From Oceanicola sp. 502str15 (GTDB lineage: Bacteria > Pseudomonadota > Alphaproteobacteria > Rhodobacterales > Rhodobacteraceae): a stretch of DNA of 64,000 nucleotides. Every line of letters begins with the position of its first letter. The stretch's first letter is position 1. Below are positions 17,537-25,719 of the stretch, piece by piece. Under the pieces are notes generated by a model. The model made no database searches and had not been told where the DNA came from. It saw only the letters and a list, made by a program, of their open reading frames with translations. The DNA is taken from positions 2,604,001 to 2,668,000 of the forward strand of contig NZ_WYDQ01000001.1 in the NCBI RefSeq assembly GCF_024105635.1, written 5' to 3'. The position numbers and the translations under genes are program-made.

Positions 17537-18985
17537 TCAGCCGTCGCTGGGGGTGCTGTCTTCGGGGGTGGTTTCGGGGTTGTCGGTGGCGGGGGCGGGG
17601 GTGGCGCGGGTGAGGATGCCTTCGGACCATTCGCCGCTTTCGACCTCGCCGGTGGCATAGGTCATGGTGCCCTGGCCCTGGCGTTTGCCGGCGGCGAAGA
17701 GGCCTTCGTAGATGTCGCCGTTGGCGTAGGTGGCGGTGCCCTGCCCGTCGATCTTGCCGGCTTTCCAGCCGCCCTCGTAGGTGAAGCCGTCGGCCATGGT
17801 GATCTTGCCCTGGCCCTCGCGCTGGCCGGCGGAGAAGCCGCCCTCGTAGGTGGTGCCGTCGGCATAGGTCGCGGTGCCCTGCCCGTCGCGCAGGCCGGCC
17901 TTCCATTCGCCCACGTATTTGTAGCCATCGGGCGAGGTCATCGTGCCCTGGCCGTGGTTCTTGGCATCCTTGAAGCCGCCCTCGTAGACCATGCCGCCCT
18001 TGTAGCGGGCCACGCCCTGCCCCTCGATCACGCCTTCGGACCAGCCGCCGGTGTAGACCGAGCCATCGGGGTAGGTGATGGTGCCCTGGCCATGGGCGAG
18101 GTCATTGACGAAATCGCCTTCGTAGACCGAGCCGTCGGGGTAGTTGACCGTGCCCTTGCCGTGGATGCGGCCCTCTTTCCAGGTGCCGACATAGCGGTAG
18201 CCGTCGGCCCCGGTGAAGGTGCCCTGGCCGTCGCGCTGGTCGGCCTTGAAGTCGCCGTCGTAGGTTTCGCCGTTGGCATAGGTGACCTTGCCCTTGCCGT
18301 GGCGCTGGCCGTTCACCAACAGGCCGGTATACACGTCGCCGTTGGGCTGGGTGAGCGTGCCGAGGCCGTTGATCTGGCCGGCCTTCCAGGCGCCGTTGTA
18401 GGTGAGCCCGTCGGTCATGGTGAGCACGCCCTGCCCGGCGCGCTGGTTGCGCGAGAAGTGGCCTTCGTAGAGCGAGCCGTCGGCATAGCTCATCCGGCCC
18501 CTGCCCTCCTTGGCCCCCGCGACCCAGGCGCCCTCGTAGACCGAGCCGTTGGGCGAGGTCAGCTTGCCCTGCCCCTCGTGCAGCCCGTTGACGAAGGCGC
18601 CCTCATAGCGCCGCCCGTCGGCGTAGTTGGCCACGCCCTGCCCGGTCATCTGGCCATTGGCCCAGTCGCCGTCATAGGTGCCGCCATCGGGGAAGGTGAT
18701 CTTGCCCTTGCCCTCGGGTTTGCCCTTGGCGAAGGCGCCCTGGTAGACCGAGCCATTGGGGTAGCGGGCCGTGCCCTGGCCGAGGATCTCGCCCTCGACC
18801 CAGTCGCCCGAATACTCGTAACCGTTGGGCAGGGTGTAGCTGCCCTTGCCGTGCTGGAGGCCGTTCTTGAAGGTGCCTTCGTAGATGCCGCCGTTGTCGT
18901 ATTGCTTGATTTGCTTGTCTTGCGCCGCCAGCGGTGTGGCCAGCGCCAGAGTGGCTGCCAGTGCGATGTGTCCTGCCCGGATCAT
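17537..18985 (-). CDS. Secreted MORN-repeat protein (about 19 repeats)
   Basis: The 482-residue product starts with a Sec signal peptide cleaved near PLAAQ (about residue 21). The rest is almost entirely tandem 23-residue MORN motifs with the pattern Y-x-G-x-W/F-x-x-G followed by G-x-G; I count 18 good copies and one degenerate last copy (VESGEWSEG). A short acidic Pro/Thr tail ends the chain. MORN arrays form extended beta structures and mediate protein or membrane contacts. The start at 18985 is supported by the signal peptide and an AGAGGG site; the longer frame lacks both. Function in bacteria is largely unknown. Confidence 0.88.
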   Translation of the reverse strand: MIRAGHIALAATLALATPLAAQDKQIKQYDNGGIYEGTFKNGLQHGKGSYTLPNGYEYSGDWVEGEILGQGTARYPNGSVYQGAFAKGKPEGKGKITFPDGGTYDGDWANGQMTGQGVANYADGRRYEGAFVNGLHEGQGKLTSPNGSVYEGAWVAGAKEGRGRMSYADGSLYEGHFSRNQRAGQGVLTMTDGLTYNGAWKAGQINGLGTLTQPNGDVYTGLLVNGQRHGKGKVTYANGETYDGDFKADQRDGQGTFTGADGYRYVGTWKEGRIHGKGTVNYPDGSVYEGDFVNDLAHGQGTITYPDGSVYTGGWSEGVIEGQGVARYKGGMVYEGGFKDAKNHGQGTMTSPDGYKYVGEWKAGLRDGQGTATYADGTTYEGGFSAGQREGQGKITMADGFTYEGGWKAGKIDGQGTATYANGDIYEGLFAAGKRQGQGTMTYATGEVESGEWSEGILTRATPAPATDNPETTPEDSTPSDG

Positions 18986-19153
18986 TGGGTGTTCCCTCTT
19001 GGCTGCCCCTTGCCTCTTTCCCTCGCGGGGCGTGCCCCCCGCGGGCCGCGAAGGTAATCGGGGGGCGCGCGGGTCGCAATGGTTTTTGGGGTGGCGACCT
19101 TTCACTTCAGCGTCAATCTGCTAAGTCGAAACCGATCAAGGAGAGGCGCAGGC

Positions 19154-20812
19154 ATGGCCGACAGGTTTCGTATAACGCTGGCACAGTTGAACCCGGTGCT
19201 GGGCGACATGGAAGGCAACGCCGCGAAGGCACGCGAGGTCTGGGCGCAGGGCAAGGCGGCGGGGGCGGACCTTGTGGCCTTCACCGAGATGTTCATCTGC
19301 GGCTACAACGCGCAGGACCTTGTGGACCGCCCGGCCTTTGCCGCCGATGCGGTGGCCCATATCGAGGCGCTGGCGCGGGACTGCGGCGATGGCCCCGCGA
19401 TCGCGATCGGCGGGCCCTGGCCCGAGGATGGCAAGCTGTTCAACGCCTATTTCATCCTCAAGGACGGCAAGGTGATGACGCGGGTGCTCAAGCACCACCT
19501 GCCCAACGAGACCGTCTTCGACGAGGTGCGCATCTACGATGCCGGCCCTCTGGGCGGCCCCTATGCGGTGGGCAACATCCGCGTTGGCAGCCCGATCTGC
19601 GAGGATGCCTGGCACGAGGATGTGGCAGAGACCCTTGCCGAGACCGGCGCCGAATTTCTGCTCGTGCCCAATGGCTCGCCCTACTATCGCGGCAAGATGG
19701 AGACCCGCCAGAACCTGATGGTCCAGCGCGTGGTCGAGACCGGCCTGCCGCTGATCTACCTCAACATGGTGGGCGGTCAGGATGACCAGGTGTTCGACGG
19801 CGGGAGTTTCGTGCTGAACCCCGGCGGGGCGCTGGCCTTGCAGATGCCTGTCTTCGACGAGGCGGTTGCCCATCTGGACCTCGAGCGCGGGCCTGACGGC
19901 TGGCGCGCGCTGGAGGGCGAGAAGGCGGCGCTGCCGGGCGAATGGGAGCAGGATTATCGCTGCATGGTGCAGTCTGTGCGCGACTATTTTGCCAAGACGG
20001 CGTTCAGGAAGGCCCTGCTGGGCCTGTCGGGCGGGGTGGATTCGGCGCTGGTGGCCGCCATTGCCGCCGATGCGCTGGGGCCGGAGAACGTGCGCTGCGT
20101 GATGCTGCCCTCGGAATATACGAGCGAGCATTCGCTGGAGGATGCCAAGGCGGTGGCCGAGAAGCTGGGCTGCCGTTACGACTTTGTGCCGATCAGCGGC
20201 CCGAGGGCGGCGGTGACCGAGGCGCTGGCGCCGCTGTTTGCCGGCACCGAGCCGGGGCTGACGGAGGAGAACATCCAGAGCCGGTTGCGCGGGCTGCTGT
20301 TGATGGCACTGAGCAACAAGTTCGGCGAGATGCTGCTGACCACCGGCAACAAGAGCGAGGTCGCCGTGGGCTATGCGACGATCTACGGCGACATGGCGGG
20401 CGGGTATAATCCGTTGAAGGATCTCTACAAGACGCGGGTGTTCGAGACTTGCCGCTGGCGCAATGCCAACCATCGGGCGTGGATGCTGGCGCCGGAGGGC
20501 GAGGTGATTCCGCCCCGGGTGATCGACAAGCCGCCCTCGGCGGAGCTGCGCGAGGACCAGAAGGACGAGGACAGCCTGCCGCCTTATGAGGATCTCGACC
20601 GCATCCTGGAGATGCTGGTGGACGAGGAGGCGAGCGTGGCCGAGGTGGTGGCCGAGGGGTTTGACCGCGAGGTGGTGAAACACGTGGAGCGGCTGATTTT
20701 CCTCAGCGAGTACAAGCGGTTCCAGTCGGCTCCGGGGACGCGGCTGACGAAGGCGGCGTTCTGGCTGGACCGGCGCTATCCGGTGGTGAACCGCTGGCGC
20801 GACCCGAGTTAG
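19154..20812 (+). CDS. nadE: Glutamine-dependent NAD+ synthetase
   Basis: The 552-residue enzyme makes NAD from nicotinate adenine dinucleotide. Residues about 1-250 form a nitrilase-fold glutaminase (FTEMF Glu, KHHLPNE Lys and SPICEDAW with the catalytic Cys). The C-terminal synthetase has the P-loop LSGGVDSALV and the TTGNKSE segment. The ATG at 19154 follows an AAGGAG site; the upstream in-frame start lies in the divergent promoter region. Two decayed copies of its last 120 bp follow downstream. Confidence 0.96.
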   Translation: MADRFRITLAQLNPVLGDMEGNAAKAREVWAQGKAAGADLVAFTEMFICGYNAQDLVDRPAFAADAVAHIEALARDCGDGPAIAIGGPWPEDGKLFNAYFILKDGKVMTRVLKHHLPNETVFDEVRIYDAGPLGGPYAVGNIRVGSPICEDAWHEDVAETLAETGAEFLLVPNGSPYYRGKMETRQNLMVQRVVETGLPLIYLNMVGGQDDQVFDGGSFVLNPGGALALQMPVFDEAVAHLDLERGPDGWRALEGEKAALPGEWEQDYRCMVQSVRDYFAKTAFRKALLGLSGGVDSALVAAIAADALGPENVRCVMLPSEYTSEHSLEDAKAVAEKLGCRYDFVPISGPRAAVTEALAPLFAGTEPGLTEENIQSRLRGLLLMALSNKFGEMLLTTGNKSEVAVGYATIYGDMAGGYNPLKDLYKTRVFETCRWRNANHRAWMLAPEGEVIPPRVIDKPPSAELREDQKDEDSLPPYEDLDRILEMLVDEEASVAEVVAEGFDREVVKHVERLIFLSEYKRFQSAPGTRLTKAAFWLDRRYPVVNRWRDPS

Positions 20813-20842
20813 GGGGCGCAGGGCGTGGCGGCTGACGGGGCA

Positions 20843-20863
20843 GCGGGACAAGTCCCGCCCTAC
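20843..20863 (-). repeat. REP palindrome GTAGGGCGGGACTTGTCCCGCC, copy 1 (inverted)
   Basis: The core GGCGGGAC-TT-GTCCCGCC type hairpin with the flanking GTAGG is present on the minus strand. Eight copies occur in this window, only between genes. Confidence 0.85.
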
Positions 20864-21034
20864 GGGGTCGGGTGGCTCGGGTGGGGGCGGTCGAGATGGC
20901 GATGCCCTTGGAGCGGCGGGCTTTCTTCAGAGAATGTAGACGGTCTTGGTTGGCGAGAGGTTGACCTGGGTGGCGGTCCTTCTGGACAGAGGCTGTCCGT
21001 GGGTGGACCGATGGCGCGATCCGAGTGAGCGCGC

Positions 21035-21056
21035 GTAGGGCGGGATTTGTCCCGCC
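21035..21056 (+). repeat. REP palindrome, copy 2
   Basis: Same palindrome with one change (GGATTTGTCC). It closes the first decayed nadE tail unit. Confidence 0.85.
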
Positions 21057-21080
21057 TTTGGCGGGGCGGCTGCCGGGGCG

Positions 21081-21101
21081 GCGGGACAAGTCCCGCCCTA
21101 C
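21081..21101 (-). repeat. REP palindrome, copy 3 (inverted)
   Basis: Same palindrome as copy 1, opening the second decayed unit. Confidence 0.85.
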
Positions 21102-21272
21102 GGGGTCGGGTGGCTCGGGTGGGGGCCGGTCGGTGGGGCGATATCCTTGGAGCCGTGGTTTCTTATAGGGAATGCCTGCCGTCTCGGTTGGCGAGAGGCT
21201 GGCCCGGGTGGCGGTCCGGCTGGACCGGTACTGTTCGGGGGGGGACGGGTGGCGCGACCCGGGGGGACGGGC

Positions 21273-21294
21273 GTAGGGCGGGACTTGTCCCGCC
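21273..21294 (+). repeat. REP palindrome, copy 4
   Basis: Perfect copy, closing the second decayed unit just downstream of the SseB-type gene stop. Confidence 0.85.
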
Positions 21295-21301
21295 CCGGTG
21301 A

Positions 21302-22072
21302 TCAGCGCAGTTTCGGAGGCTTGTTCGGGTCGGAGCCGGGGGGGGCGGGCTGGTAAGGTTCGGGGGTTTCGGGCTCGGGGAGGTTGAAGCGCATGCCGTG
21401 GCGGGTCATGGCCTGGGCCAGTGGGCTGCCGTCTTCGAGGAAGGCGACGTCGAGCGCCTCGGCTTCGAGGCCGGAGAACTTGAGCGCCTCGTTGGCGGCG
21501 CCGGCGAGGGCGTGTTCGGCGCCCTCCTTGGCATCCACGAAGGCCAGCAGGTGGCCCTCGGCGCCCGAGCGGTAGGTGGCGCGGGCCAGCAGGGCGGCGG
21601 TGGCGAGGCCAGCGGCGGAGGCCAGTTTGCCGTCGAGCGCGAGGAGCAGGGCGCGGGGCAGGTCGGGGGTGGCGACCTCGACCGGGATTTCCTCGGCCGC
21701 TTCCGGCCCGTGGCCGAGGGTTTCGGCCAGCCAGTCGAGCGCTTCGGGGGGCAGGACCATGGCGGAGGGGGCCTCGAGGTTGAGCCCGAGGCCAAGCCCC
21801 TGCCCGGCCATCATCGCCACCAGACCGCGCCCGGACATGGCGGCAAAGGCGGCCTCGCCCTGGGTGAAGGCCACCAGCCGGTCTTCGCTGTCGAAGGCCA
21901 GAAGGATCTCGCCTTCGCCCGCGTCCACCGCGCGGGGCGTGATGACCTCGCCCTCGGGCTCCTCTTCCAGCAGCAGAAATATCTGGCTGTCGGCGAAGGC
22001 GGCGTAGAAGGCGAGGCGTTCGGCCTCGCCGCCGGTTTCCATGGCCGCGTGGGCGGCGTCGAGCGGGGTCAT
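21302..22072 (-). CDS. SseB-type family protein
   Basis: The 256-residue cytosolic protein begins TPLDAAHAAMETGG and has an N-terminal region with VITPRAVDAGEGEILLAFDSEDRLVAFT, typical of SseB N-terminal domain proteins of Rhodobacteraceae, and a C-terminal region that also resembles SseB. The molecular function is not known. It overlaps the upstream UDG gene by four bases (ATGA), so the two are translationally coupled and probably form one operon. Confidence 0.75.
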   Translation of the reverse strand: MTPLDAAHAAMETGGEAERLAFYAAFADSQIFLLLEEEPEGEVITPRAVDAGEGEILLAFDSEDRLVAFTQGEAAFAAMSGRGLVAMMAGQGLGLGLNLEAPSAMVLPPEALDWLAETLGHGPEAAEEIPVEVATPDLPRALLLALDGKLASAAGLATAALLARATYRSGAEGHLLAFVDAKEGAEHALAGAANEALKFSGLEAEALDVAFLEDGSPLAQAMTRHGMRFNLPEPETPEPYQPAPPGSDPNKPPKLR

Positions 22073-22656
22073 AGCAGCTCCTTCACCCTGTCGCGCAGCG
22101 CGGGCAGGAGCTCGGCGGCGAACCAGGGATTTTTCTTCAGCCACCCCGTATTGCGCCAGGACGGATGGGGCAAGGGGAAGGCGGCGGGCGCATGGTCGCG
22201 CCAGGCGGCGACGGTGCGGGTGACGCCGGCGCGCTTGGCCGCGCGCCCGAGGTGCCAGCCCTGCGCGTAGCCGCCGATAAGCAGGGTCAGGGGCGCGGGG
22301 CCGATGTGGTTTAGCGCCGCGGCGCGCCATGTGTCGGCGCAGATGGCGGGCGGGGGCAGGTCGGCGCCCTTTGCAGAGTAGCCGGGGAAGCAGAAGGCCA
22401 TTGGCAGAATCGCCACGCGGGAGGTGTCGTAGAAGGTGTCGCGGTCAACCCCGAGCCAGTCGCGCAGGCGGTCGCCCGAGGGGTCGTTGAAGGGGAGGCC
22501 GGTGGTGTGGACGCGCATTCCGGGGGCCTGTCCGACGATGAGCAGCCGCGCGCCGGGGGCGAACCACGGCACCGGCCGCGGCGCGTGGCCGGTGGCCGTG
22601 GCGGCGAAGCGGGCGGCGCAGAGTCGGCAGGCGCGGATCTCGTCGGGGAGGGACAT
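22069..22656 (-). CDS. Uracil-DNA glycosylase superfamily protein
   Basis: The 195-residue protein has the UDG fold motifs GQAPGMRVHTTG with PFNDPSGDRLRDWLG, and the C-terminal LPHPSWRNTGW containing the HPS motif. An N-terminal CRLCAARF could contribute to a metal or Fe-S site, though the full four-Cys pattern of family 4/5 enzymes is not evident. It probably acts in base excision or as a related enzyme. The start is supported by MSLPDEIRACRLC. It is coupled to the SseB-type gene. Confidence 0.8.
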   Translation of the reverse strand: MSLPDEIRACRLCAARFAATATGHAPRPVPWFAPGARLLIVGQAPGMRVHTTGLPFNDPSGDRLRDWLGVDRDTFYDTSRVAILPMAFCFPGYSAKGADLPPPAICADTWRAAALNHIGPAPLTLLIGGYAQGWHLGRAAKRAGVTRTVAAWRDHAPAAFPLPHPSWRNTGWLKKNPWFAAELLPALRDRVKELL

Positions 22657-22766
22657 GGGGGCGAGTTTAGCGGCGGCGCGGCGCGGGCAGAAGGGCCTGC
22701 GCGGGATTGTTCGAGGATGTTAGAAATGTCTTGCCCTGCGAAATTAGCTTCGATACTTCTAGAAAC

Positions 22767-23120
22767 ATGAAAACGATTCTCCCTGACGGGCATTCCCTGG
22801 CCGAAATGGCCTCGACCTTCGCGGCGCTCGGCTCCGAGCAGCGCCTTGTGGTGCTTCAGATGCTGGTGCGCGCCGGGCCGGAGGGCCTGAGCATCGGCGA
22901 GTTGGGGCAGCGCAGCGGCGTGACCGGCTCGACCCTGACCCACCACATGAAGATCCTCGCCGCCGCCGGGCTGGTGCGGCAGGAACGGCAGGGCCGCAGC
23001 ATCATCTGCGCCGCCGTGTCCTACGAGGAGATCGAAGCGCTTTCGGGCTTCCTGATGTCGCAATGCTGCGCCGACCGGGAGACCCCCTGCCACACCAAGG
23101 GACCGCACGAGCATGGCTGA
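22767..23120 (+). CDS. ArsR/SmtB-family transcriptional repressor
   Basis: The 117-residue protein is a winged helix regulator: ALGSEQRLVVLQML, then SIGELGQRSGVTGSTLTHHMKILAAAGLV as the DNA-reading helices. The C-terminal CCADRETPCHTKGPHEH is Cys/His-rich and is a likely metal or metalloid sensor site. It overlaps the permease gene by eight bases, so it should control that exporter in response to arsenic or another thiophilic ligand. The start at 22767 lies within a palindromic TTCTAGAA region (22758-22765) that may be its operator. Confidence 0.88.
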   Translation: MKTILPDGHSLAEMASTFAALGSEQRLVVLQMLVRAGPEGLSIGELGQRSGVTGSTLTHHMKILAAAGLVRQERQGRSIICAAVSYEEIEALSGFLMSQCCADRETPCHTKGPHEHG

Positions 23121-24150
23121 CCTCACCCAATCCCCCCGCCCCTCCCTCGGCGCGCTCTGGAAGCGCACGCCCAAGGCATGGCTCGTTTCGGCGCTGATCG
23201 TGCTGGGCGTGGCCCTGTTCGACACGCCACAGACCCTGCCGACGATCCAGTTTGCCCTGAAAGCCCTGCTGCACACCGCGCCCTTCATCCTCTTTGCCGT
23301 GCTCGCGGTGGCCTGGCTGAAGGCGACCGGGGCCGAGAGCCTGCTGGCCCGCGCCTTCGAGGGCAACCCGGCGCGGATGGTGGTGATGGCGGCGCTGCTG
23401 GGCGGGCTGTCGCCCTTCTGCTCCTGCGAGGTGATCCCCTTCATCGCCGCGTTGCTGGCGGTGGGCGCGCCTCTGGGGGCGGTGATGGCCTTCTGGCTGG
23501 CCTCGCCGCTGATGGACCCGGCGATGTTTTCGATCACCGCGGGCACGCTCGGCCTCGAGTTTGCCGTGGCCAAGACGATTGCCGCCGTGGGGCTGGGGAT
23601 GATGGGCGGCTTTCTGACCATGACCTTTGCCCGCTCGCCGGTCTTTGCAGACCCGCTGCGCCCGAAGAAGAGCTGCGGCTCCTGCTGCGGCTCGGAAAAA
23701 CCCTTTGAGGGCAAGCCTGTATGGCAGTTTTGGCAGGACGCCCCCCGGCGCGCGACCTTCCGCGAGACGGCCATGGAAAACGGGCTGTTCCTGCTCAAGT
23801 GGCTGCTGCTGGCCTACCTGCTGGAAAGCCTGATGCTGACCTATGTGCCTGCCGAGATGATCGGCACGGTGCTGGGCGGCGAGGGCATCGGCCCGATCCT
23901 GCTGGGCGCGCTGGTGGGCGCACCGGCCTACCTCAACGGCTATGCCGCCGTGCCGCTGATCGACGCGCTGCTGGCGCAGGGCATGAGCCAGGGCGCGGCG
24001 ATGTCCTTCGTGATTGCCGGGGGCGTGTCGTGCATTCCGGCGGCGGTTGCGGTCTGGGCGCTGGTGAAGCCCCGCATCTTTGCGGCCTATCTCGGCTTTG
24101 CCCTTGTCGGCGCGGTGCTGGCCGGGCTGGCCTGGGGCGCCTTTGCCTGA
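23113..24150 (+). CDS. arsP: ArsP-type permease
   Basis: The 345-residue membrane protein has about eight to ten hydrophobic segments in two halves and belongs to the DUF318/ArsP permeases. Characteristic are FCSCEVIPF in the first half, a cytoplasmic loop with CGSCCGS, and GVSCIPAA in the second half. ArsP proteins export trivalent organoarsenicals; other members may move different thiophilic compounds. It is co-transcribed with the ArsR-family gene by overlap. The loop Cys cluster could bind the cargo. Confidence 0.82.
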   Translation: MADLTQSPRPSLGALWKRTPKAWLVSALIVLGVALFDTPQTLPTIQFALKALLHTAPFILFAVLAVAWLKATGAESLLARAFEGNPARMVVMAALLGGLSPFCSCEVIPFIAALLAVGAPLGAVMAFWLASPLMDPAMFSITAGTLGLEFAVAKTIAAVGLGMMGGFLTMTFARSPVFADPLRPKKSCGSCCGSEKPFEGKPVWQFWQDAPRRATFRETAMENGLFLLKWLLLAYLLESLMLTYVPAEMIGTVLGGEGIGPILLGALVGAPAYLNGYAAVPLIDALLAQGMSQGAAMSFVIAGGVSCIPAAVAVWALVKPRIFAAYLGFALVGAVLAGLAWGAFA

Positions 24151-24170
24151 CGCGCATTGGCCGGGCAGCG

Positions 24171-24290
24171 GGAGGGTTCGGCGCTGGCGGAAAGAGCACT
24201 GCGCGCCAGCGCACGCTTCGAGCCTCTCTCACGCGGTTGCCCCTGCCACCTGATTTCATTATCTGGGGGCAACGCTGAGGCAGAGGGGTG
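24171..24290 (+). promoter_or_regulatory. nhaA leader, candidate cation-sensing riboswitch
   Basis: The leader folds into a hairpin with GCGCTGGCG (24181-24189) and CGCCAGCGC (24204-24212), closed by GGTTC (24175-24179) with GAGCC (24220-24224). Next comes GTTGCCCC (24236-24243) with GGGGCAAC (24266-24273). The segment CCCCTGCC (24240-24247) can instead pair with GGCAGAGGGG (24279-24288), which contains the ribosome site of nhaA. This gives two exclusive states with the ribosome site free or hidden. Position before nhaA suggests the nhaA-I (lithium-responsive) class, but I cannot confirm its consensus. Confidence 0.5.
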
Positions 24291-24294
24291 AGGC

Positions 24295-25542
24295 ATGTAT
24301 CGCGTCTGGAATTTCGTCACGAACTATTCGCTGCTGCTGATTGCCGGCGCGATCACCGCCCTGATCTGGGCCAATATCGACGCCGACAGCTACCATCATT
24401 TCGTCGAGTTCGTGATCTGGGACCATGCCCCGATCGGCCATCTTCATGATGGCCACCGCACCCTGACCCTGCATTACCTCGTCAACGATGTGCTCATGGC
24501 CTTCTTCTTTGCCATTGCGGCCAAGGAGGTTTGGGAGGCGGTGATCCTCGAGAACGGGAGCTTGCGCGGCAAGAAGGCGGCCACCCCGCTGGTGGCCACG
24601 CTGGGCGGGATGATCGGGCCGATCACCGTGTATCTCGGGATGGCCTACCTTGTCTGGCCCGACACCTTCGACGCGGTGAAGAACGGCTGGGCGATTCCGA
24701 CCGCGACCGACATCGCGTTTTCCTATCTCGTGGGCCGCATGGTGTTTGGCGCAGGCCACCCGGCGGTGCGCTTCCTGCTGCTGCTGGCCATTGCCGATGA
24801 CGCGGCGGGCCTGATCATTCTGGCGATCTTCTACCCGAGCGGCGAGCTGGCACCCGAATGGCTGCTGCTTTCGGTCGCGGCGGCTGTGACGGTTTACCTT
24901 CTGTGCAACTGGCTGCCGCGCAAGCGCGATGCCGGAAATCAGGACAGGCCGCACTCGACCTGGATGGCCTCGACGCTCAGTGTCTGGCCCTACCTGCTGG
25001 CCGGTGCGGTGAGCTGGTACGGCTTTCAGGAGGCGGGCATCCACCCGGCGCTCGGCCTGCTGCCGATCGTGCCGACCCTGCCCCACGCCGACCGGGCCTT
25101 CGGCATCTTCTCGGAAGCCGAGCAGTATCTTTCGGACCTGCTCAACAAGGCCGAGCACATGCTGAAACACCCGGTCGAGGTGATCCTGTTCTTCTTCGGC
25201 CTGCTGAACGCGGGCGTCGAGTTCAACGCCATCGGCGAGGCCACATGGCTGGTGCTGGCGGGGCTGGTCATCGGCAAGCCTGTCGGGATCTTCATCTTCG
25301 GCTGGGTCGCCGCCTATCCGATGAAGCTGGGCCTGCCGGCCGGGATGCGCTCGATCGACCTCGTGGTGATCGGCTGCGTGGCCGCCATCGGCTTTACGGT
25401 GTCGCTCTTCGTGGCCTCCGTCGCCTTCCCGGGCGGGCTGGTTCAGGACGCGGCGAAGATGGGGGCGCTGTTCAGCTTCGGGGCGGCTGCGATCTCGATC
25501 GTGGCGGGCCTTGTGACCCGGGTGGAGAAACAGAACGGCTGA
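24295..25542 (+). CDS. nhaA: Na+/H+ antiporter NhaA
   Basis: The 415-residue inner membrane protein has about 12 hydrophobic segments and the NhaA core motifs: PTATDIAFSYLV and the paired transport aspartates in AIADDAAGL. It exchanges protons for Na+ or Li+ and supports salt and alkaline tolerance, fitting a marine host. The ATG follows GAGGGG by six bases, within the leader that can sequester it. A strong hairpin follows the gene. Confidence 0.95.
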   Translation: MYRVWNFVTNYSLLLIAGAITALIWANIDADSYHHFVEFVIWDHAPIGHLHDGHRTLTLHYLVNDVLMAFFFAIAAKEVWEAVILENGSLRGKKAATPLVATLGGMIGPITVYLGMAYLVWPDTFDAVKNGWAIPTATDIAFSYLVGRMVFGAGHPAVRFLLLLAIADDAAGLIILAIFYPSGELAPEWLLLSVAAAVTVYLLCNWLPRKRDAGNQDRPHSTWMASTLSVWPYLLAGAVSWYGFQEAGIHPALGLLPIVPTLPHADRAFGIFSEAEQYLSDLLNKAEHMLKHPVEVILFFFGLLNAGVEFNAIGEATWLVLAGLVIGKPVGIFIFGWVAAYPMKLGLPAGMRSIDLVVIGCVAAIGFTVSLFVASVAFPGGLVQDAAKMGALFSFGAAAISIVAGLVTRVEKQNG

Positions 25543-25551
25543 ATGCAGCCC

Positions 25552-25597
25552 ATTGCGGCACCAGCGGGCGCAAATCGCGCCGCATTGGTGCCGCAAT
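25552..25597 (+). terminator. Long hairpin after nhaA
   Basis: ATTGCGGCACCA (25552-25563) pairs perfectly with TGGTGCCGCAAT (25586-25597), and the loop holds a further GGCGC/GCGCC stem (25567-25571, 25577-25581). There is no T-tract, so it may act as an RNA-stabilising end or Rho-related site rather than an intrinsic terminator. Confidence 0.55.
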
Positions 25598-25719
25598 CCA
25601 CCAAGAATCCGTTGAAAACCGGAGTGTTTGGGCGACATAATGCTGCCTGAATGGCGGCTTATACCAAAGTCTTAAGAAAGCGCCGCTAAGGTGTGAAAAC
25701 GAGCAGCCAAAGGCGACGA

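Larger units (their letters stand above)
20820..21301. repeat. Two decayed tandem copies of the nadE 3' end plus REP palindromes
   Basis: No gene is seen here. Two diverged units of about 235 bp repeat in tandem, each flanked by REP palindromes. Unit 1 (about 20915-21030) still translates as ERLTWVAVLLDRG and VDRWRDPS, close to the nadE end RLTKAAFWLDRR and NRWRDPS. Unit 2 (about 21160-21270) gives ERLARVAVRLDR and GWRDPGG. Both contain an in-frame stop, so they are remnants of a duplicated nadE tail. Confidence 0.8.

Noticed and set aside
17537..18900. Regular 69-bp spacing that might look like a CRISPR or satellite array
   Set aside because: The period is the 23-codon MORN repeat within a coding frame; repeats are not identical and there are no unique spacers.
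17534..19057. 507-codon plus-strand repeat-like frame over the MORN gene
   Set aside because: Its repeats mirror the MORN repeats of the real minus-strand gene.
20825..21356. Short open frames of 67-84 codons downstream of nadE as genes
   Set aside because: They lie in decayed nadE tail copies and REP palindromes, with Gly/Arg/Trp-biased composition and no ribosome sites.
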